From: an uncultured Bacteroidales bacterium
GTDB taxonomy: Bacteria > Bacteroidota > Bacteroidia > Bacteroidales > F082
Length of the DNA: 64,000 bases
Assembly (NCBI GenBank): GCA_947303395.1
Contig: CAMYYD010000010.1
Coordinates: 23,265-87,264, forward strand
Reading direction: 5' to 3'
Below, piece after piece: positions 25,476 to 35,529 of the stretch. The notes beneath the pieces were generated by a model. That model worked only from the letters and a program-made list of their open reading frames with translations, was not told where the DNA came from and searched no databases. The stretch's first letter is position 1; each line of letters begins with the position of its first letter. Position numbers and translations under genes: made by a program.

Positions 25476-28400
25476 TTAAAATAGTCTGTCCATCTTCACT
25501 TCAACAGCTTTTACCTCATCTCCTATATAAACGAGATAAGCCTTGATATGCTGCATGCGATTCATCTGAATTATAGCACTCATATAATCACGCAGCTGGT
25601 TGTAGTATTTTTCATGCTCTTTACCAGTTTTGTAATCGATGAGAATGGTTCCTTGAGGCGTTTCCGCGTACCGGTCAGGACGAATGATTCTGCCGTCGTA
25701 AGTGTGGATATCCATCTCGTTTTTCACAATGGCATCGTCAGAAAATGCTGGCTTAAGTTGCGGAATATCAGTTACTTTACGGAAAGTCTCAAGTAGTTTT
25801 GCTGCCTGCTCCTCGTCAATGGTTCCATCATTGACATATGGTCGTAATGCCTTTTCTGCGTCGTCAATCGTGCGGATTTTCGACAGAATCTGATGCACCA
25901 GTGATCCCCATTCTTCTGGCATGAACGAACCTTTTTCAGCCCAAATCATGGTCGGATCGGGGTCAACTTGTAGCTTTTCGGACCAATCCAACGATTTCGG
26001 AGCCTCCTCGCCTGCTGCCAACTCCAAAACCCCGACATCGTCCTTGCTATTTTCTTTCTCTTTGATTTCCAATATGGTAGATGCAGCATCTCCATAATTA
26101 TACGATGTCTTCTCCTCGCCTTCCTGAGCTTCAATCTCATTCTTGTTTAAAAAATAATCATCGAAACCAGGAACGTCATTTTCTGATTTAATATGTTGAA
26201 TATCAAGATTATCCGCAAAGAAATCGGTAAAAATATTGTATCCGTCGGCAGGACGTTTGTCATTGGTGTAAACGAACAACATGTTCTTGGCACGTGTCAT
26301 CGCAACGTACATGATGTCAAGCACATCAAGCATAGTCTTAGCGTTTTCTTTTTCAACCAGAGGCTCGTAGATTGTGCCTTTTAACTTCTCTTTCGACAGC
26401 TTTAGCAAAAACGCATCAAGATATGGAATATCTTTAGCATCTTGATTATCAGCGCATTGTATCCACATCTCGTTTTGTGTGAAACCATGAGCCGAGGTCA
26501 GACTGGTGTCAGCATAAGGATACAAAACAATATTGAATTCCAATCCTTTAGCCTTGTGAATGGTCATAATATTGACGTAGTTGAGGTCACCGGTAATCTG
26601 TACCGCCAACTTGTCTTTTTTCTTATCCCAAAACTCCAGAAAATCGTCGATTCCAGCGCTGTGACGGCATTGCCATTCGTAGACGGTGTTCATGAAATAT
26701 TGCAGGAACACGTCGTCTAATATGTTGAAATTGTATTGGTTACAGATTTGGATAAAAAGGTCATAAATACCACCCGTAGGGGCAAATATTTTGTCCGATG
26801 ATTGGGCAAAAGATGTATCGCCACCACAAGACGTGGCAAAAAATTCCACAGCATGTTTCGTCACTGGATTTTTGTCATCGACCATCAATTTCAATGTGTT
26901 GACAATCAACTGAACCTTGTCGGAGGTCTGCAACAACACCGATTCAGCCGACAAAACCTCAATGCCGTTTTCGACCAGATAATTGGCAATGTCAGTGCCA
27001 TCGTTATTGGCTCGAACTAAAATTGTAATATCTTTATAATCAACTCCTTGGTTGTGCAAATCTATAATTTGCTTTAACATCGAGGCCTTGACCTTATCCT
27101 TGTATTCAGATACCTCCATGTCACCGTGAAACACCTCAACAGAGACGAAACCATCAGGTTTTTTAGGGTCGTAAATCTGTTCGGCATCATGGTAAACATC
27201 TGTGATATTTATATAACGTTCGGCAAATCTGTAAAACGTGTTGTTGAATTTTATCACGTTTTTCGACGAGCGATAATTCGTTCCAAGCGTCATCTTTTGT
27301 GCCGAATTTACGAATTGTGTCTCACAACGTGCACCGAACTCGCCTTCCGGACATTTGTAAATCCTTGGCAAATTGATGATTTGTTCGACTTCACCGCTTC
27401 TAAACCTGTAAATCGACTGTTTCGCGTCGCCAACAATCATGTTCATATTGCCGAAAGAGAGGCTGTTTTCCATCAACGGCAGGAAATTCTGCCACTGCAG
27501 CACCGAAGTGTCCTGAAACTCATCAATGAAATAATGCCTGTACTTCTCGCCTATCCTCTCGTAAATGAACGGCACCGAACAATCGCCCAAGATATCGGAA
27601 ATACGCTTGTTAAACTCCGAAATATGCACCTGCGCTGTCTCAGAAATATATTGGCGTATCAGTTCGAAAATATGACTTCTCAGAACATACAAAAACAGAT
27701 TTTTCTCAATAATTTCAAATACTAACTTCTTGGAATACAGCGCTTTATATTTATCAATCGCATCGGCGTAAACTGCGACGATAATATCTTCGGCAACCAG
27801 ACTTTTTGCATCGTTCCAGCGTTTTTCGCCACTCAAAATCTTCTCAATCGTGGCCGTCGTTACCGTACTTTTGCCTTCCAGCATCTTCTTTTTCACTGAT
27901 GGCAAGCCTGTCTTAGCCTTTCCGTTGTAATCTTGTTCAGTGATGCCTAAATTCGTCTCCTCTGTTTCTATATTATTGATAATCAGAGATAAAGCATCTT
28001 TCATCTTCTCGTTTTCAGAATGAACGTATTTCTTTATCTCTTTGTATTTATCTTCATCTAAGTCACTGAAACTCTTATAATTACCTTTACGATAAGCGTC
28101 TTCTGAAAGCAGTTTTTCGATATATTCGCCAATAGGCTTTTTAACGTTCCACGAAGTCTCTTCCGACAGGTTATATTCGACAAAATTCGACAAAATAGTG
28201 GTTATGAAATGGTTTTTGCCGATTTCATCAGAAATGCGCTTAACAATCTCGTCGATAAGATCATCGTTGTCCAAAATCACACTGTATTGTCCAGGAAGCT
28301 CCAATTCTCGCGCGAAACTGCGTGATAGTCGTTGCACGAAACTGTCGATAGTGCAGACAGCAAAGTCGCTGTAGTTATGCAACATTCTGACATACAATCG

Positions 28401-28697
28401 TTTAGCCCTATTTGCCAATTCATTTTCATCAACTCCGATTGTGGCCGTCAGATAATTGCGCATCTGTACAATGTCTTCGTTTTTCGAGCTTTCGCTTATG
28501 CCAAGCAAAAAACGTAAAATCTTGGCTTTCATCTCGTTAGCCGCCTTGTTGGTGAATGTTACAGCCAAAATTTCCCGATAAGCATCGACATTATCGCCAA
28601 GACAAAGCGTGAGATATTCCTTCACTAAAGTGAAAGTTTTGCCAGAGCCCGCTGAGGCTTTGTAAATCTTAAAAGGCTTATTTTGGTACTGGTTCAT
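25476..28697 (-). CDS. UvrD/RecB-type helicase-nuclease (AddA-like)
   Basis: The 1073-residue protein carries SF1 helicase motifs: Walker A ASAGSGKT (14-21), VTFTNKAANEMK, FIDEFQDTS, QSIYRFR, GTNYRSS, MTIHKAKGLEF and YVAMTRAKN. A C-terminal PD-(D/E)xK nuclease (PDRYAET then ILIDYKTGKE and a downstream Q) completes the AddA/RecB layout. It unwinds and trims double-strand DNA ends for recombination repair. The usual partner (AddB/RecC type) is not in the window. Its start overlaps the TamB gene end by 20 nt, so translation may be coupled. Confidence 0.9.
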   Translation of the reverse strand: MNQYQNKPFKIYKASAGSGKTFTLVKEYLTLCLGDNVDAYREILAVTFTNKAANEMKAKILRFLLGISESSKNEDIVQMRNYLTATIGVDENELANRAKRLYVRMLHNYSDFAVCTIDSFVQRLSRSFARELELPGQYSVILDNDDLIDEIVKRISDEIGKNHFITTILSNFVEYNLSEETSWNVKKPIGEYIEKLLSEDAYRKGNYKSFSDLDEDKYKEIKKYVHSENEKMKDALSLIINNIETEETNLGITEQDYNGKAKTGLPSVKKKMLEGKSTVTTATIEKILSGEKRWNDAKSLVAEDIIVAVYADAIDKYKALYSKKLVFEIIEKNLFLYVLRSHIFELIRQYISETAQVHISEFNKRISDILGDCSVPFIYERIGEKYRHYFIDEFQDTSVLQWQNFLPLMENSLSFGNMNMIVGDAKQSIYRFRSGEVEQIINLPRIYKCPEGEFGARCETQFVNSAQKMTLGTNYRSSKNVIKFNNTFYRFAERYINITDVYHDAEQIYDPKKPDGFVSVEVFHGDMEVSEYKDKVKASMLKQIIDLHNQGVDYKDITILVRANNDGTDIANYLVENGIEVLSAESVLLQTSDKVQLIVNTLKLMVDDKNPVTKHAVEFFATSCGGDTSFAQSSDKIFAPTGGIYDLFIQICNQYNFNILDDVFLQYFMNTVYEWQCRHSAGIDDFLEFWDKKKDKLAVQITGDLNYVNIMTIHKAKGLEFNIVLYPYADTSLTSAHGFTQNEMWIQCADNQDAKDIPYLDAFLLKLSKEKLKGTIYEPLVEKENAKTMLDVLDIMYVAMTRAKNMLFVYTNDKRPADGYNIFTDFFADNLDIQHIKSENDVPGFDDYFLNKNEIEAQEGEEKTSYNYGDAASTILEIKEKENSKDDVGVLELAAGEEAPKSLDWSEKLQVDPDPTMIWAEKGSFMPEEWGSLVHQILSKIRTIDDAEKALRPYVNDGTIDEEQAAKLLETFRKVTDIPQLKPAFSDDAIVKNEMDIHTYDGRIIRPDRYAETPQGTILIDYKTGKEHEKYYNQLRDYMSAIIQMNRMQHIKAYLVYIGDEVKAVEVKMDRLF

Positions 28698-31600
28698 TGT
28701 TTTTATCCGACTTTTTATTCTTGTTTCTCTTATGAATATTGAACACTTCCCTCAGATTATCAAAGCTTTGCGAGTACGAAATACCAACTCCCTGCGTGAA
28801 ATCAGAATAGTTTTCGATTGAGTAATAATAGTAGTTGTTTTTAATATTCGTATGATTATAAGCCTTGAGACTCAATCGTTTAGTTAATCGGAAAGTCAAA
28901 TCGACATCACCCACGATATTGTTGGCGTTGTCGACATCGCTTCTGTTGCCTCGTATCACGCCGAAGTTGCCTTCGATAATGAGACGGTCGTCGAAAAGCT
29001 GTGTTGAAAGCGCCACTTCCAACTCTTCGTTGGTGATATTGTCGTTAGGCGTATAATTGATACCGATATCGAAGTCCTTTGAAATCTGTGAAAGCCAGTT
29101 ACTTAGCTGGTTTGTGATAACGCTATAGTATGCTGTTGTTCCGATTCGGGAGATATTGCTACCTGCGGTGTTTGAAAACGAGCCGATGACCATCAAAGAT
29201 AACACCTGCTGCGTCATCACAGCCTGATTTGTCGTGTCAATCACCGAATACACAAGGTTTTTCGTATCTTCCTTGGCATTTGGAAGCTCAATTCCGAAAG
29301 TTATTGTCGGGTTCATCAACTTGTCGGAAAGACGAATGATGCAATCTACATTGATGTTGTTAGTCAATGCGGTGGAGTCGACAATCGAGGTTCCTAGCGA
29401 AGTCAGTGACGATTTTGTCCTGTAAACACCCACGATGTCGATATCGGCATCAGTCGGGTCGCCGGTCCAGCGGATGGAACCGCCACGACGCAAGGTGAAG
29501 GTTCGTTTCACCATCTCCAAAGTGAAATTGAAGGCTCCACTTGTGATGATATAGTCGCCACGAAGCTCCAAATCATCGGACTTCAAGCCCAGATTGATGT
29601 TTCCGTTGCCTCTAGCGTTGATGCTTCCCATGTTTTGAGGCAGAAAAATATTAACCGCAGCGTCGGAATTCACCATCGCGTTGAGGTTCATCGTGAAGTT
29701 ACTGCCATCATTAACCACTTCAGGCACTATGGTTTCAACAATGGTGTCAGATTCTTCATTCTTTTGGACAAAAACGACGAAATTATTATCAACCGAGCTC
29801 GTTCCGGATAGCGGGATGTCAATCACCGTGCCTTTTTTCGTTACAGCGTTGATTGTCATTGTGATATCATTAACCGGACCGTTGATATTCACAGTTCCGT
29901 CGGCCACCGCAGTGCCATAAAATCCGTCAGCTTGATCGTAAGGTATGTCAAGTGCTAGAAAATCATTGCATTGCAACGACAAATCAAAGTCAAAATCTTT
30001 GAGATGATTATGATTGATAGCGCCATTCAACTTGGCAATATTGCCCAGAGTATCCTGAATTCGCATGTCGTCGAATATGATTTTATTCTTTTCGAGCTTG
30101 ATATTGTCGTTCAAAGTGTAGTAGGTATTCAGATAGTTGATCTTGCAACCGGCATCCTTAAGTTTCACATTTCCAATCACAACCGGGTCAGTCAACGAGC
30201 CTCTGATATTCAGACTACCGCTTGCGAAGCCGTTCATCCTATTCACCACGCTGCTGACGAATGGCGAAAGCGTCTCAAGCTTGAAATCATCAAACATCAA
30301 GTCAAAACTGATATTGTTGTGCTTCTTTCTCGGATAATAAAAGCCCAAAACACCTACTGATTCATGGTTTTCATTGCCAAACAGTCTGTTATAGATTTCC
30401 ATGTTGATGAAAATCGATTCCTTCGGTTCATACCATTTCGCACTCGCCAGCACATCTCCCACTTCCTGTTTGTTCAGATAGAATTGTTTCAATCCGATAT
30501 CCGACGAAAACGAGAAATTCTCATTCATGCCGGAAATACCTAAATATCCATTGAGAGTTCCATCAAAATCCAAATTATTAGATTTCGTAATGAAATCAAA
30601 ATCAGAGATATCCACATTATGGAAATCGGCGTAAAGCGTGTCGCTGTCATGATTCGGGAAAACGCCATGAACTGCGATTTTCTGGAAGTCGGTAAACAGC
30701 GTTACATCAGTAAAATCAGTGCTATGATGTTGAAAATCAATGCAACAATCAGGATGCAAGTACCAGGAAGTGTCGTTAACCACAATCTCATCCGACTTGA
30801 TGCTCAACAGTCCGCCAAAATCCTCATGCGGCACAAAATTCGAGACGATACGGGCTTTGTTGTGATCTTCATTCGTATCGTCATCCCAAGTCAAAACAGT
30901 ATTGACATTATCGTGGGCAAAGGTCGTCAAAATCACAATGTTTTCAAGGCTAATCGGGTCGTGGTTGTCGCTCGTTGTATCGCGCATAATGAAGTCATCA
31001 AGCGTGACTCTCGACACAAATTCATCGAATCTTGCGGTATTTCTGACATCGATATTTTTGAATTTCAACCCGTTAAACCAAATCTCCGGTGATTCAATCG
31101 TCGAGCCGTGATATGCGTAACCATCGGTATATGTTGCGTTGATTGTAGTGCCGCTGCTCACATATAACGATGGGACAAACAGCTTAGTCAGCGTTCTTGT
31201 GTCTTTTAAATTCATCGACAGAGAGAACTCCTGCTTGTAAGTGTCGGGCACAGTGTTTTCAAACCACCCAGGCATATTCACGTACCTTTTCGCCGTGTTT
31301 TTCATCGCATTGACAAAAGACTTCGCGTTCACAATTCCAGTGCCGTAAAAATCAAAGAAATCACAATCTATTTCAACATCTTTTATTCCTGCAGTCTCAG
31401 TCACGCTAGCCGTAAAATCATTCATCAGATACTCTTCCCCATTGAAATATCTCGTTTTTCTGATGTCAAGATTACCCGTGATATTATCAATATCATTACC
31501 GCTAAACTGCAGGTCGATATTCGACGAAAGGTTCATAATGCTATCATTATCAAGCAGATTCAGACCAACAAGATCGGCATTTTTAATGTTTGCGATGATA

Positions 31601-33165
31601 TTATAGCTTGGAATCTTACCTTTCAAATCAATCATTGTCGACAAGTCCAAATCAAGATACGGATGCTGGATATCAGTCATTGCGACCAGCCGTTTGTTTT
31701 CAAAATCGAAATGAATTTTGAAATCATTGAACTCATTGCCGAAAATTTTCAGCGAGCCGAAATGCAAATCGGTCTCAAAATCAGTGTCAGCCACTTCAAG
31801 ACCCTGTCCGTTCATCTCGATGGAAAAAGTCACTTCGGAATCTTCCAAACCAAGTAAACTACTGAGGTTCAGTCTATTAGCTCCTATTTCGAAGGTATAA
31901 CCAGAGTCTTCGGTTGTATTCAAATAAATCTCCGCGTCGATGTCACCGATATCTGAAGCCATGCTAAACTGGGTCTTGAAATCCCTTGGGTAACCTTGAT
32001 AAGTTCCGGCCATCATATATGTCCCGATATCACTTAACTCCTGAGGAATCGGAACTGTCACCGACTCAGCGGGAATCGCAAAATTTTTGGTATCCTCATA
32101 CGATGACAACATCTCTCTGATTGTCACATCCATATAAGTATTATCAAACTCAGGCAATCCGATAAACGAGACATCCGCGTCGATATGCGATTCCTTTCCG
32201 AAATCAGCCACAAAATCGCTGACCGTGAAATCGCTGACCGGTCCGTCATAATAACCTGTGAAGTTAAATTTGTCGGGCATTTTCCTCAAAATCCAGGCAA
32301 AATACTTCAAATCGCTAAGCAACAATGTTGACGGACGGATATTTCCGATGATCCTTACAGAATCAACGAATTCATAATAAGCGCTGGAGCTTTCGTATTC
32401 AAAACGCATGTCAAGGTCGACATGCGATTCGCCGGTAAACAGTTTCAGGCTGTCGATATTCAGGCATTTCTCGCAAAACAGCACATCGCCGCTGGCATCG
32501 TCGAGAACCAGACCGCATTTGTCCTTGCCTTTTAACGTGTGGACGTTGCCCATAACCGAATCCTGTCGTATCTCCAAATCACTGATAACACCGTAAATAC
32601 TGTCGATATCGATATGAGCCCAGTCCATGCTTAGTTTTTCAGGCACGTCCTTGTGCTGATTCCAATAAATCACATGACCGTTGTCAAGACGGAAATTATC
32701 AATCTTCAAGTGAAAATCGGTATCGTCGTTTTCGGTTTTTTTCTCATTTTTATTTCCGCCCAACTGTGCAAATAACTCTGTAACATTAAGTTTTGTGCAA
32801 TCCTCATATTTCACAAGTCGGCCTAAAACGTCTTTGAAATAAACTTCCTTGAATCTCAATTCATCACCATCTATTGTCGGACTGATTCTGGCATCCATCT
32901 TCCCTATCATAAACAACGGATAGCCATAGATATCATTGATTTGCACATCTTCAAGACAAATCTCGAGTTTTTCTGTAATATAAAACGTCTTGATTTTTAC
33001 GTCGGTATTCAGTCGCTTGGCCATCTCGCCTGCAACGGAACGCGCAATCATACTCTGCACGGTGATGTCACGGAAAGCCGCCACGAGGCTCGCCATGAGA
33101 GCAAAAATTATCACAATGATAATTAAAATGCCGTGTATAATATTCTTTTTTGTACCTTTGCGCAT
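28678..33165 (-). CDS. tamB: TamB/DUF490 translocation and assembly protein
   Basis: The 1495-residue protein has an N-terminal signal anchor (about 9-31, IIHGILIIIVIIFALMASLVAAF). A long region of repetitive beta-strand sequence is typical of the beta-taco fold of AsmA/TamB lipid-transfer proteins. The C-terminal DUF490 domain is recognisable (ELRGDYIITSGAFNFTLE, TFGIELPNAKEDTKNLVYSV, ALSTQLFDDRLIIEGNFGV). TamB-like proteins bridge inner and outer membranes and help move phospholipid and assemble outer-membrane proteins. The final segment (YSQSFDNL, KNKKSDKNNEPVPK) is a short basic tail. It is divergent from tsaD by 12 nt, and its own promoter was not found. Confidence 0.88.
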   Translation of the reverse strand: MRKGTKKNIIHGILIIIVIIFALMASLVAAFRDITVQSMIARSVAGEMAKRLNTDVKIKTFYITEKLEICLEDVQINDIYGYPLFMIGKMDARISPTIDGDELRFKEVYFKDVLGRLVKYEDCTKLNVTELFAQLGGNKNEKKTENDDTDFHLKIDNFRLDNGHVIYWNQHKDVPEKLSMDWAHIDIDSIYGVISDLEIRQDSVMGNVHTLKGKDKCGLVLDDASGDVLFCEKCLNIDSLKLFTGESHVDLDMRFEYESSSAYYEFVDSVRIIGNIRPSTLLLSDLKYFAWILRKMPDKFNFTGYYDGPVSDFTVSDFVADFGKESHIDADVSFIGLPEFDNTYMDVTIREMLSSYEDTKNFAIPAESVTVPIPQELSDIGTYMMAGTYQGYPRDFKTQFSMASDIGDIDAEIYLNTTEDSGYTFEIGANRLNLSSLLGLEDSEVTFSIEMNGQGLEVADTDFETDLHFGSLKIFGNEFNDFKIHFDFENKRLVAMTDIQHPYLDLDLSTMIDLKGKIPSYNIIANIKNADLVGLNLLDNDSIMNLSSNIDLQFSGNDIDNITGNLDIRKTRYFNGEEYLMNDFTASVTETAGIKDVEIDCDFFDFYGTGIVNAKSFVNAMKNTAKRYVNMPGWFENTVPDTYKQEFSLSMNLKDTRTLTKLFVPSLYVSSGTTINATYTDGYAYHGSTIESPEIWFNGLKFKNIDVRNTARFDEFVSRVTLDDFIMRDTTSDNHDPISLENIVILTTFAHDNVNTVLTWDDDTNEDHNKARIVSNFVPHEDFGGLLSIKSDEIVVNDTSWYLHPDCCIDFQHHSTDFTDVTLFTDFQKIAVHGVFPNHDSDTLYADFHNVDISDFDFITKSNNLDFDGTLNGYLGISGMNENFSFSSDIGLKQFYLNKQEVGDVLASAKWYEPKESIFINMEIYNRLFGNENHESVGVLGFYYPRKKHNNISFDLMFDDFKLETLSPFVSSVVNRMNGFASGSLNIRGSLTDPVVIGNVKLKDAGCKINYLNTYYTLNDNIKLEKNKIIFDDMRIQDTLGNIAKLNGAINHNHLKDFDFDLSLQCNDFLALDIPYDQADGFYGTAVADGTVNINGPVNDITMTINAVTKKGTVIDIPLSGTSSVDNNFVVFVQKNEESDTIVETIVPEVVNDGSNFTMNLNAMVNSDAAVNIFLPQNMGSINARGNGNINLGLKSDDLELRGDYIITSGAFNFTLEMVKRTFTLRRGGSIRWTGDPTDADIDIVGVYRTKSSLTSLGTSIVDSTALTNNINVDCIIRLSDKLMNPTITFGIELPNAKEDTKNLVYSVIDTTNQAVMTQQVLSLMVIGSFSNTAGSNISRIGTTAYYSVITNQLSNWLSQISKDFDIGINYTPNDNITNEELEVALSTQLFDDRLIIEGNFGVIRGNRSDVDNANNIVGDVDLTFRLTKRLSLKAYNHTNIKNNYYYYSIENYSDFTQGVGISYSQSFDNLREVFNIHKRNKNKKSDKNNEPVPK
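33153..33160 (+). promoter_or_regulatory. -7 box of tsaD
   Basis: TACCTTTG lies within the first codons of the divergent TamB gene, 17 nt before the tsaD ATG. No clear -33 box. Confidence 0.45.
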
Positions 33166-33177
33166 TCTTTTATTGCT

Positions 33178-34197
33178 ATGAACGAATACATTTTAGCCAT
33201 CGAATCATCGTGTGACGACACGTCAGCGGCAGTCCTCAGAGGCACGACAGTTTTGTCGAATGTCATTGCTAATCAAGAGGTTCACCGTCAATATGGAGGT
33301 GTCATCCCCGAGCTAGCCTCTCGCGCTCACCAGCAGAACATCATACCTGTTGTTGACGCCGCAATTAAGCAAGCAAATATACAAAAAAATCAAATAAGTG
33401 CAATATCTTTTACACGAGGTCCGGGATTATTAGGTTCTTTGCTTGTAGGTACTTCATTTTCAAAGGCTTTCGCGCTCGCCATGGACATCCCGATGATTGA
33501 AATTAATCATACCAACGGTCATGTTTTGGCACTTTTCGCACAAGAGCCCGACAATCCTACGCCAGTTCCGCAATTTCCGTTCCTTTGCTTGACAGTTTCG
33601 GGCGGTCACACCCAAATTATGAAGGTAAATGACTATTTCGACCTTGAAATCTTGGGCAAGACCATCGATGACGCTGCGGGCGAAGCATTCGACAAGACTG
33701 CGAAAATCATGGGACTCGGCTATCCTGGAGGCCCGATAATCAATAAGTTAGCAAAAGAAGGCAACCCCGACGCATTCCAGTTCAGCAAGCCACATATTCC
33801 AGGCTACGACTATAGCTTCAGCGGATTGAAAACCAGTTTCTTATACTTTTTGAGAGACAAACTCAAGGAAAACGAAAACTTCATTGAGGAAAACAAAGCC
33901 GACCTTTGCGCTTCGATTCAGAAAGATATCATCGACACATTGATGAAGAAGCTTATCAAGGCAGCAAAAGATACTGGTATCAAACAGGTGGCAATAGCGG
34001 GCGGAGTATCAGCAAATACTGGACTTCAGGATGCCATGAGAGCCGCTGGAAAGAAATATCATTGGGACGTTTTCATCCCGAAATTCAAGTTCAGCACCGA
34101 CAACGCCGCAATGATTGGTGTTGCAGGATATTTGAAATATCAAAGAGGCGAATTTGGATCACAGGACATGACACCGTACGCAAGAACTAAATACTAA
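33178..34197 (+). CDS. tsaD: tRNA N6-adenosine threonylcarbamoyltransferase TsaD
   Basis: The 339-residue enzyme of the Kae1/TsaD family makes the t6A modification at position 37 of ANN-decoding tRNAs, together with TsaB, TsaC and TsaE. Motifs are ILAIESSCDDTSAAV, VPELASRAH, FTRGPGLLGSLLVG, the metal-binding HTNGH, LTVSGGHTQI, IDDAAGEAFDK and AGGVSAN. The open frame extends upstream to 33133. The ATG at 33178 matches the family start and lies downstream of a -7 box. It is followed after 3 nt by the dGTPase gene, with which it likely shares a transcript. Confidence 0.95.
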   Translation: MNEYILAIESSCDDTSAAVLRGTTVLSNVIANQEVHRQYGGVIPELASRAHQQNIIPVVDAAIKQANIQKNQISAISFTRGPGLLGSLLVGTSFSKAFALAMDIPMIEINHTNGHVLALFAQEPDNPTPVPQFPFLCLTVSGGHTQIMKVNDYFDLEILGKTIDDAAGEAFDKTAKIMGLGYPGGPIINKLAKEGNPDAFQFSKPHIPGYDYSFSGLKTSFLYFLRDKLKENENFIEENKADLCASIQKDIIDTLMKKLIKAAKDTGIKQVAIAGGVSANTGLQDAMRAAGKKYHWDVFIPKFKFSTDNAAMIGVAGYLKYQRGEFGSQDMTPYARTKY

Positions 34198-34200
34198 ACT

Positions 34201-35523
34201 ATGAATTGGGAATCGTTATTATCAGCAAAACGTGAGGCTCGTGCACAGAGCGTAGCCGACATCAGAAACGAGTTTCAGAGAGATTACGATAGAATAATCT
34301 TCTCAAACATCTTCCACCGTCTTCAAAATAAGACGCAGGTATTTGCATTGCCAGGCGCCAAGCTCGTGCATAACCGTATGACACACAGCCTGGAAGTGGC
34401 TAGCGTAGGTCGTTCCATTGCACGTAAAGTGTCGAAATTCCTCATCGAAAAATACGGTCCCGATTTCCATAATGTGATTTACGACATCGACACTATCGTC
34501 TCGACAGCATGTCTTGCCCACGACCTTGGCAACCCTCCTTTCGGGCACTCAGGCGAAGAGACGATGAGCAGCTATTTTAAGTTCGGTGAAGGCAAGTCAT
34601 TACAAAGTCAAATCCCTGAAAATCAATGGTCTGACTTGATTTCTTTTGAAGGCAACGCCAACGCTTTCCGTCAGCTGACACATCAGTTTGCAGGCCGTCG
34701 TGAAGGCGGACTCTCACTGACTTACGCTTCGTTGGCAACGCTGATAAAATATCCGTATCCTTCTTATGACAAAGGCGACCGCAAGAAATACAACGTCTTC
34801 AACAGCGAAATCGAGCAATTCGAAAAAGTCATGGAAGGCTGCGGCATTCCTCGTCTCGACAGCGTGAAACCGATTTACGCACGCCATCCGCTTTCATACA
34901 TGATGGAGGCTGCCGACGACATTTGCTATCTTATTTTGGATATGGAAGATGCCCACAAACGCGGAATCATCCAAACCGAAGATATCGACAAACATTTTAC
35001 GGCATTTTTCTGCGAAGACAGACCGGAAGAAGCATGGTTCTTCGAACGCCGCAAGCATGTCTTCGAGACCGTCACTGATTCCAACGAACGTATGGCATTT
35101 TTGCGTGCCACAGTAATTAACAAATTGGTCGACTGCGTGTCGAAAGTGTTCATCGAGAACTACGACGACATCATGGAAGGAACGTTCAAAAACAGCCTTA
35201 TCTCGCATCTCCCGAAGCTTGAAAACGACGCTCTTGAAGAATGCAGAAGTTTCTCAGTACCAAACATTTACAAGCATCCATCTGTTGTTAAAATCGAGGT
35301 CAGAGGCTACAACATCATCGGTAGCTTGATGAACGAATTTATTGATGCCGCATTGCATCCCGACAGCGGCTATCACAAGCGTTTGATGTCGATTATCCCA
35401 GATCAGTTCAAGACAGAAAAAGACGACTTGTATTCGAAAATCCAAGTCGTCCTTGACTACATCTCCAACATGACCGACCTTTACGCGGTGCAGTTGTATA
35501 AGGATTTGCGCGGTATAGAGTAA
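34201..35523 (+). CDS. dgt: Deoxyguanosinetriphosphate triphosphohydrolase (dGTPase, HD domain)
   Basis: The 440-residue HD-domain phosphohydrolase shows FHRLQNKTQVF, VHNRMTHSLEVA (H62), the metal-binding pair H107-D108 in CLAHDLGNPPFGHSGEE, and a later AADDICYLILDMEDA. dGTPases cleave dNTPs to deoxynucleosides and triphosphate, affecting nucleotide pools. Related SAMHD1/dGTPase proteins can act in phage defence, but nothing here points to that. It starts 3 nt after tsaD. It is convergent with the PEGA/FGE protein, with a 6-nt gap and no visible terminator. Confidence 0.92.
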   Translation: MNWESLLSAKREARAQSVADIRNEFQRDYDRIIFSNIFHRLQNKTQVFALPGAKLVHNRMTHSLEVASVGRSIARKVSKFLIEKYGPDFHNVIYDIDTIVSTACLAHDLGNPPFGHSGEETMSSYFKFGEGKSLQSQIPENQWSDLISFEGNANAFRQLTHQFAGRREGGLSLTYASLATLIKYPYPSYDKGDRKKYNVFNSEIEQFEKVMEGCGIPRLDSVKPIYARHPLSYMMEAADDICYLILDMEDAHKRGIIQTEDIDKHFTAFFCEDRPEEAWFFERRKHVFETVTDSNERMAFLRATVINKLVDCVSKVFIENYDDIMEGTFKNSLISHLPKLENDALEECRSFSVPNIYKHPSVVKIEVRGYNIIGSLMNEFIDAALHPDSGYHKRLMSIIPDQFKTEKDDLYSKIQVVLDYISNMTDLYAVQLYKDLRGIE

Positions 35524-35529
35524 ACACTA

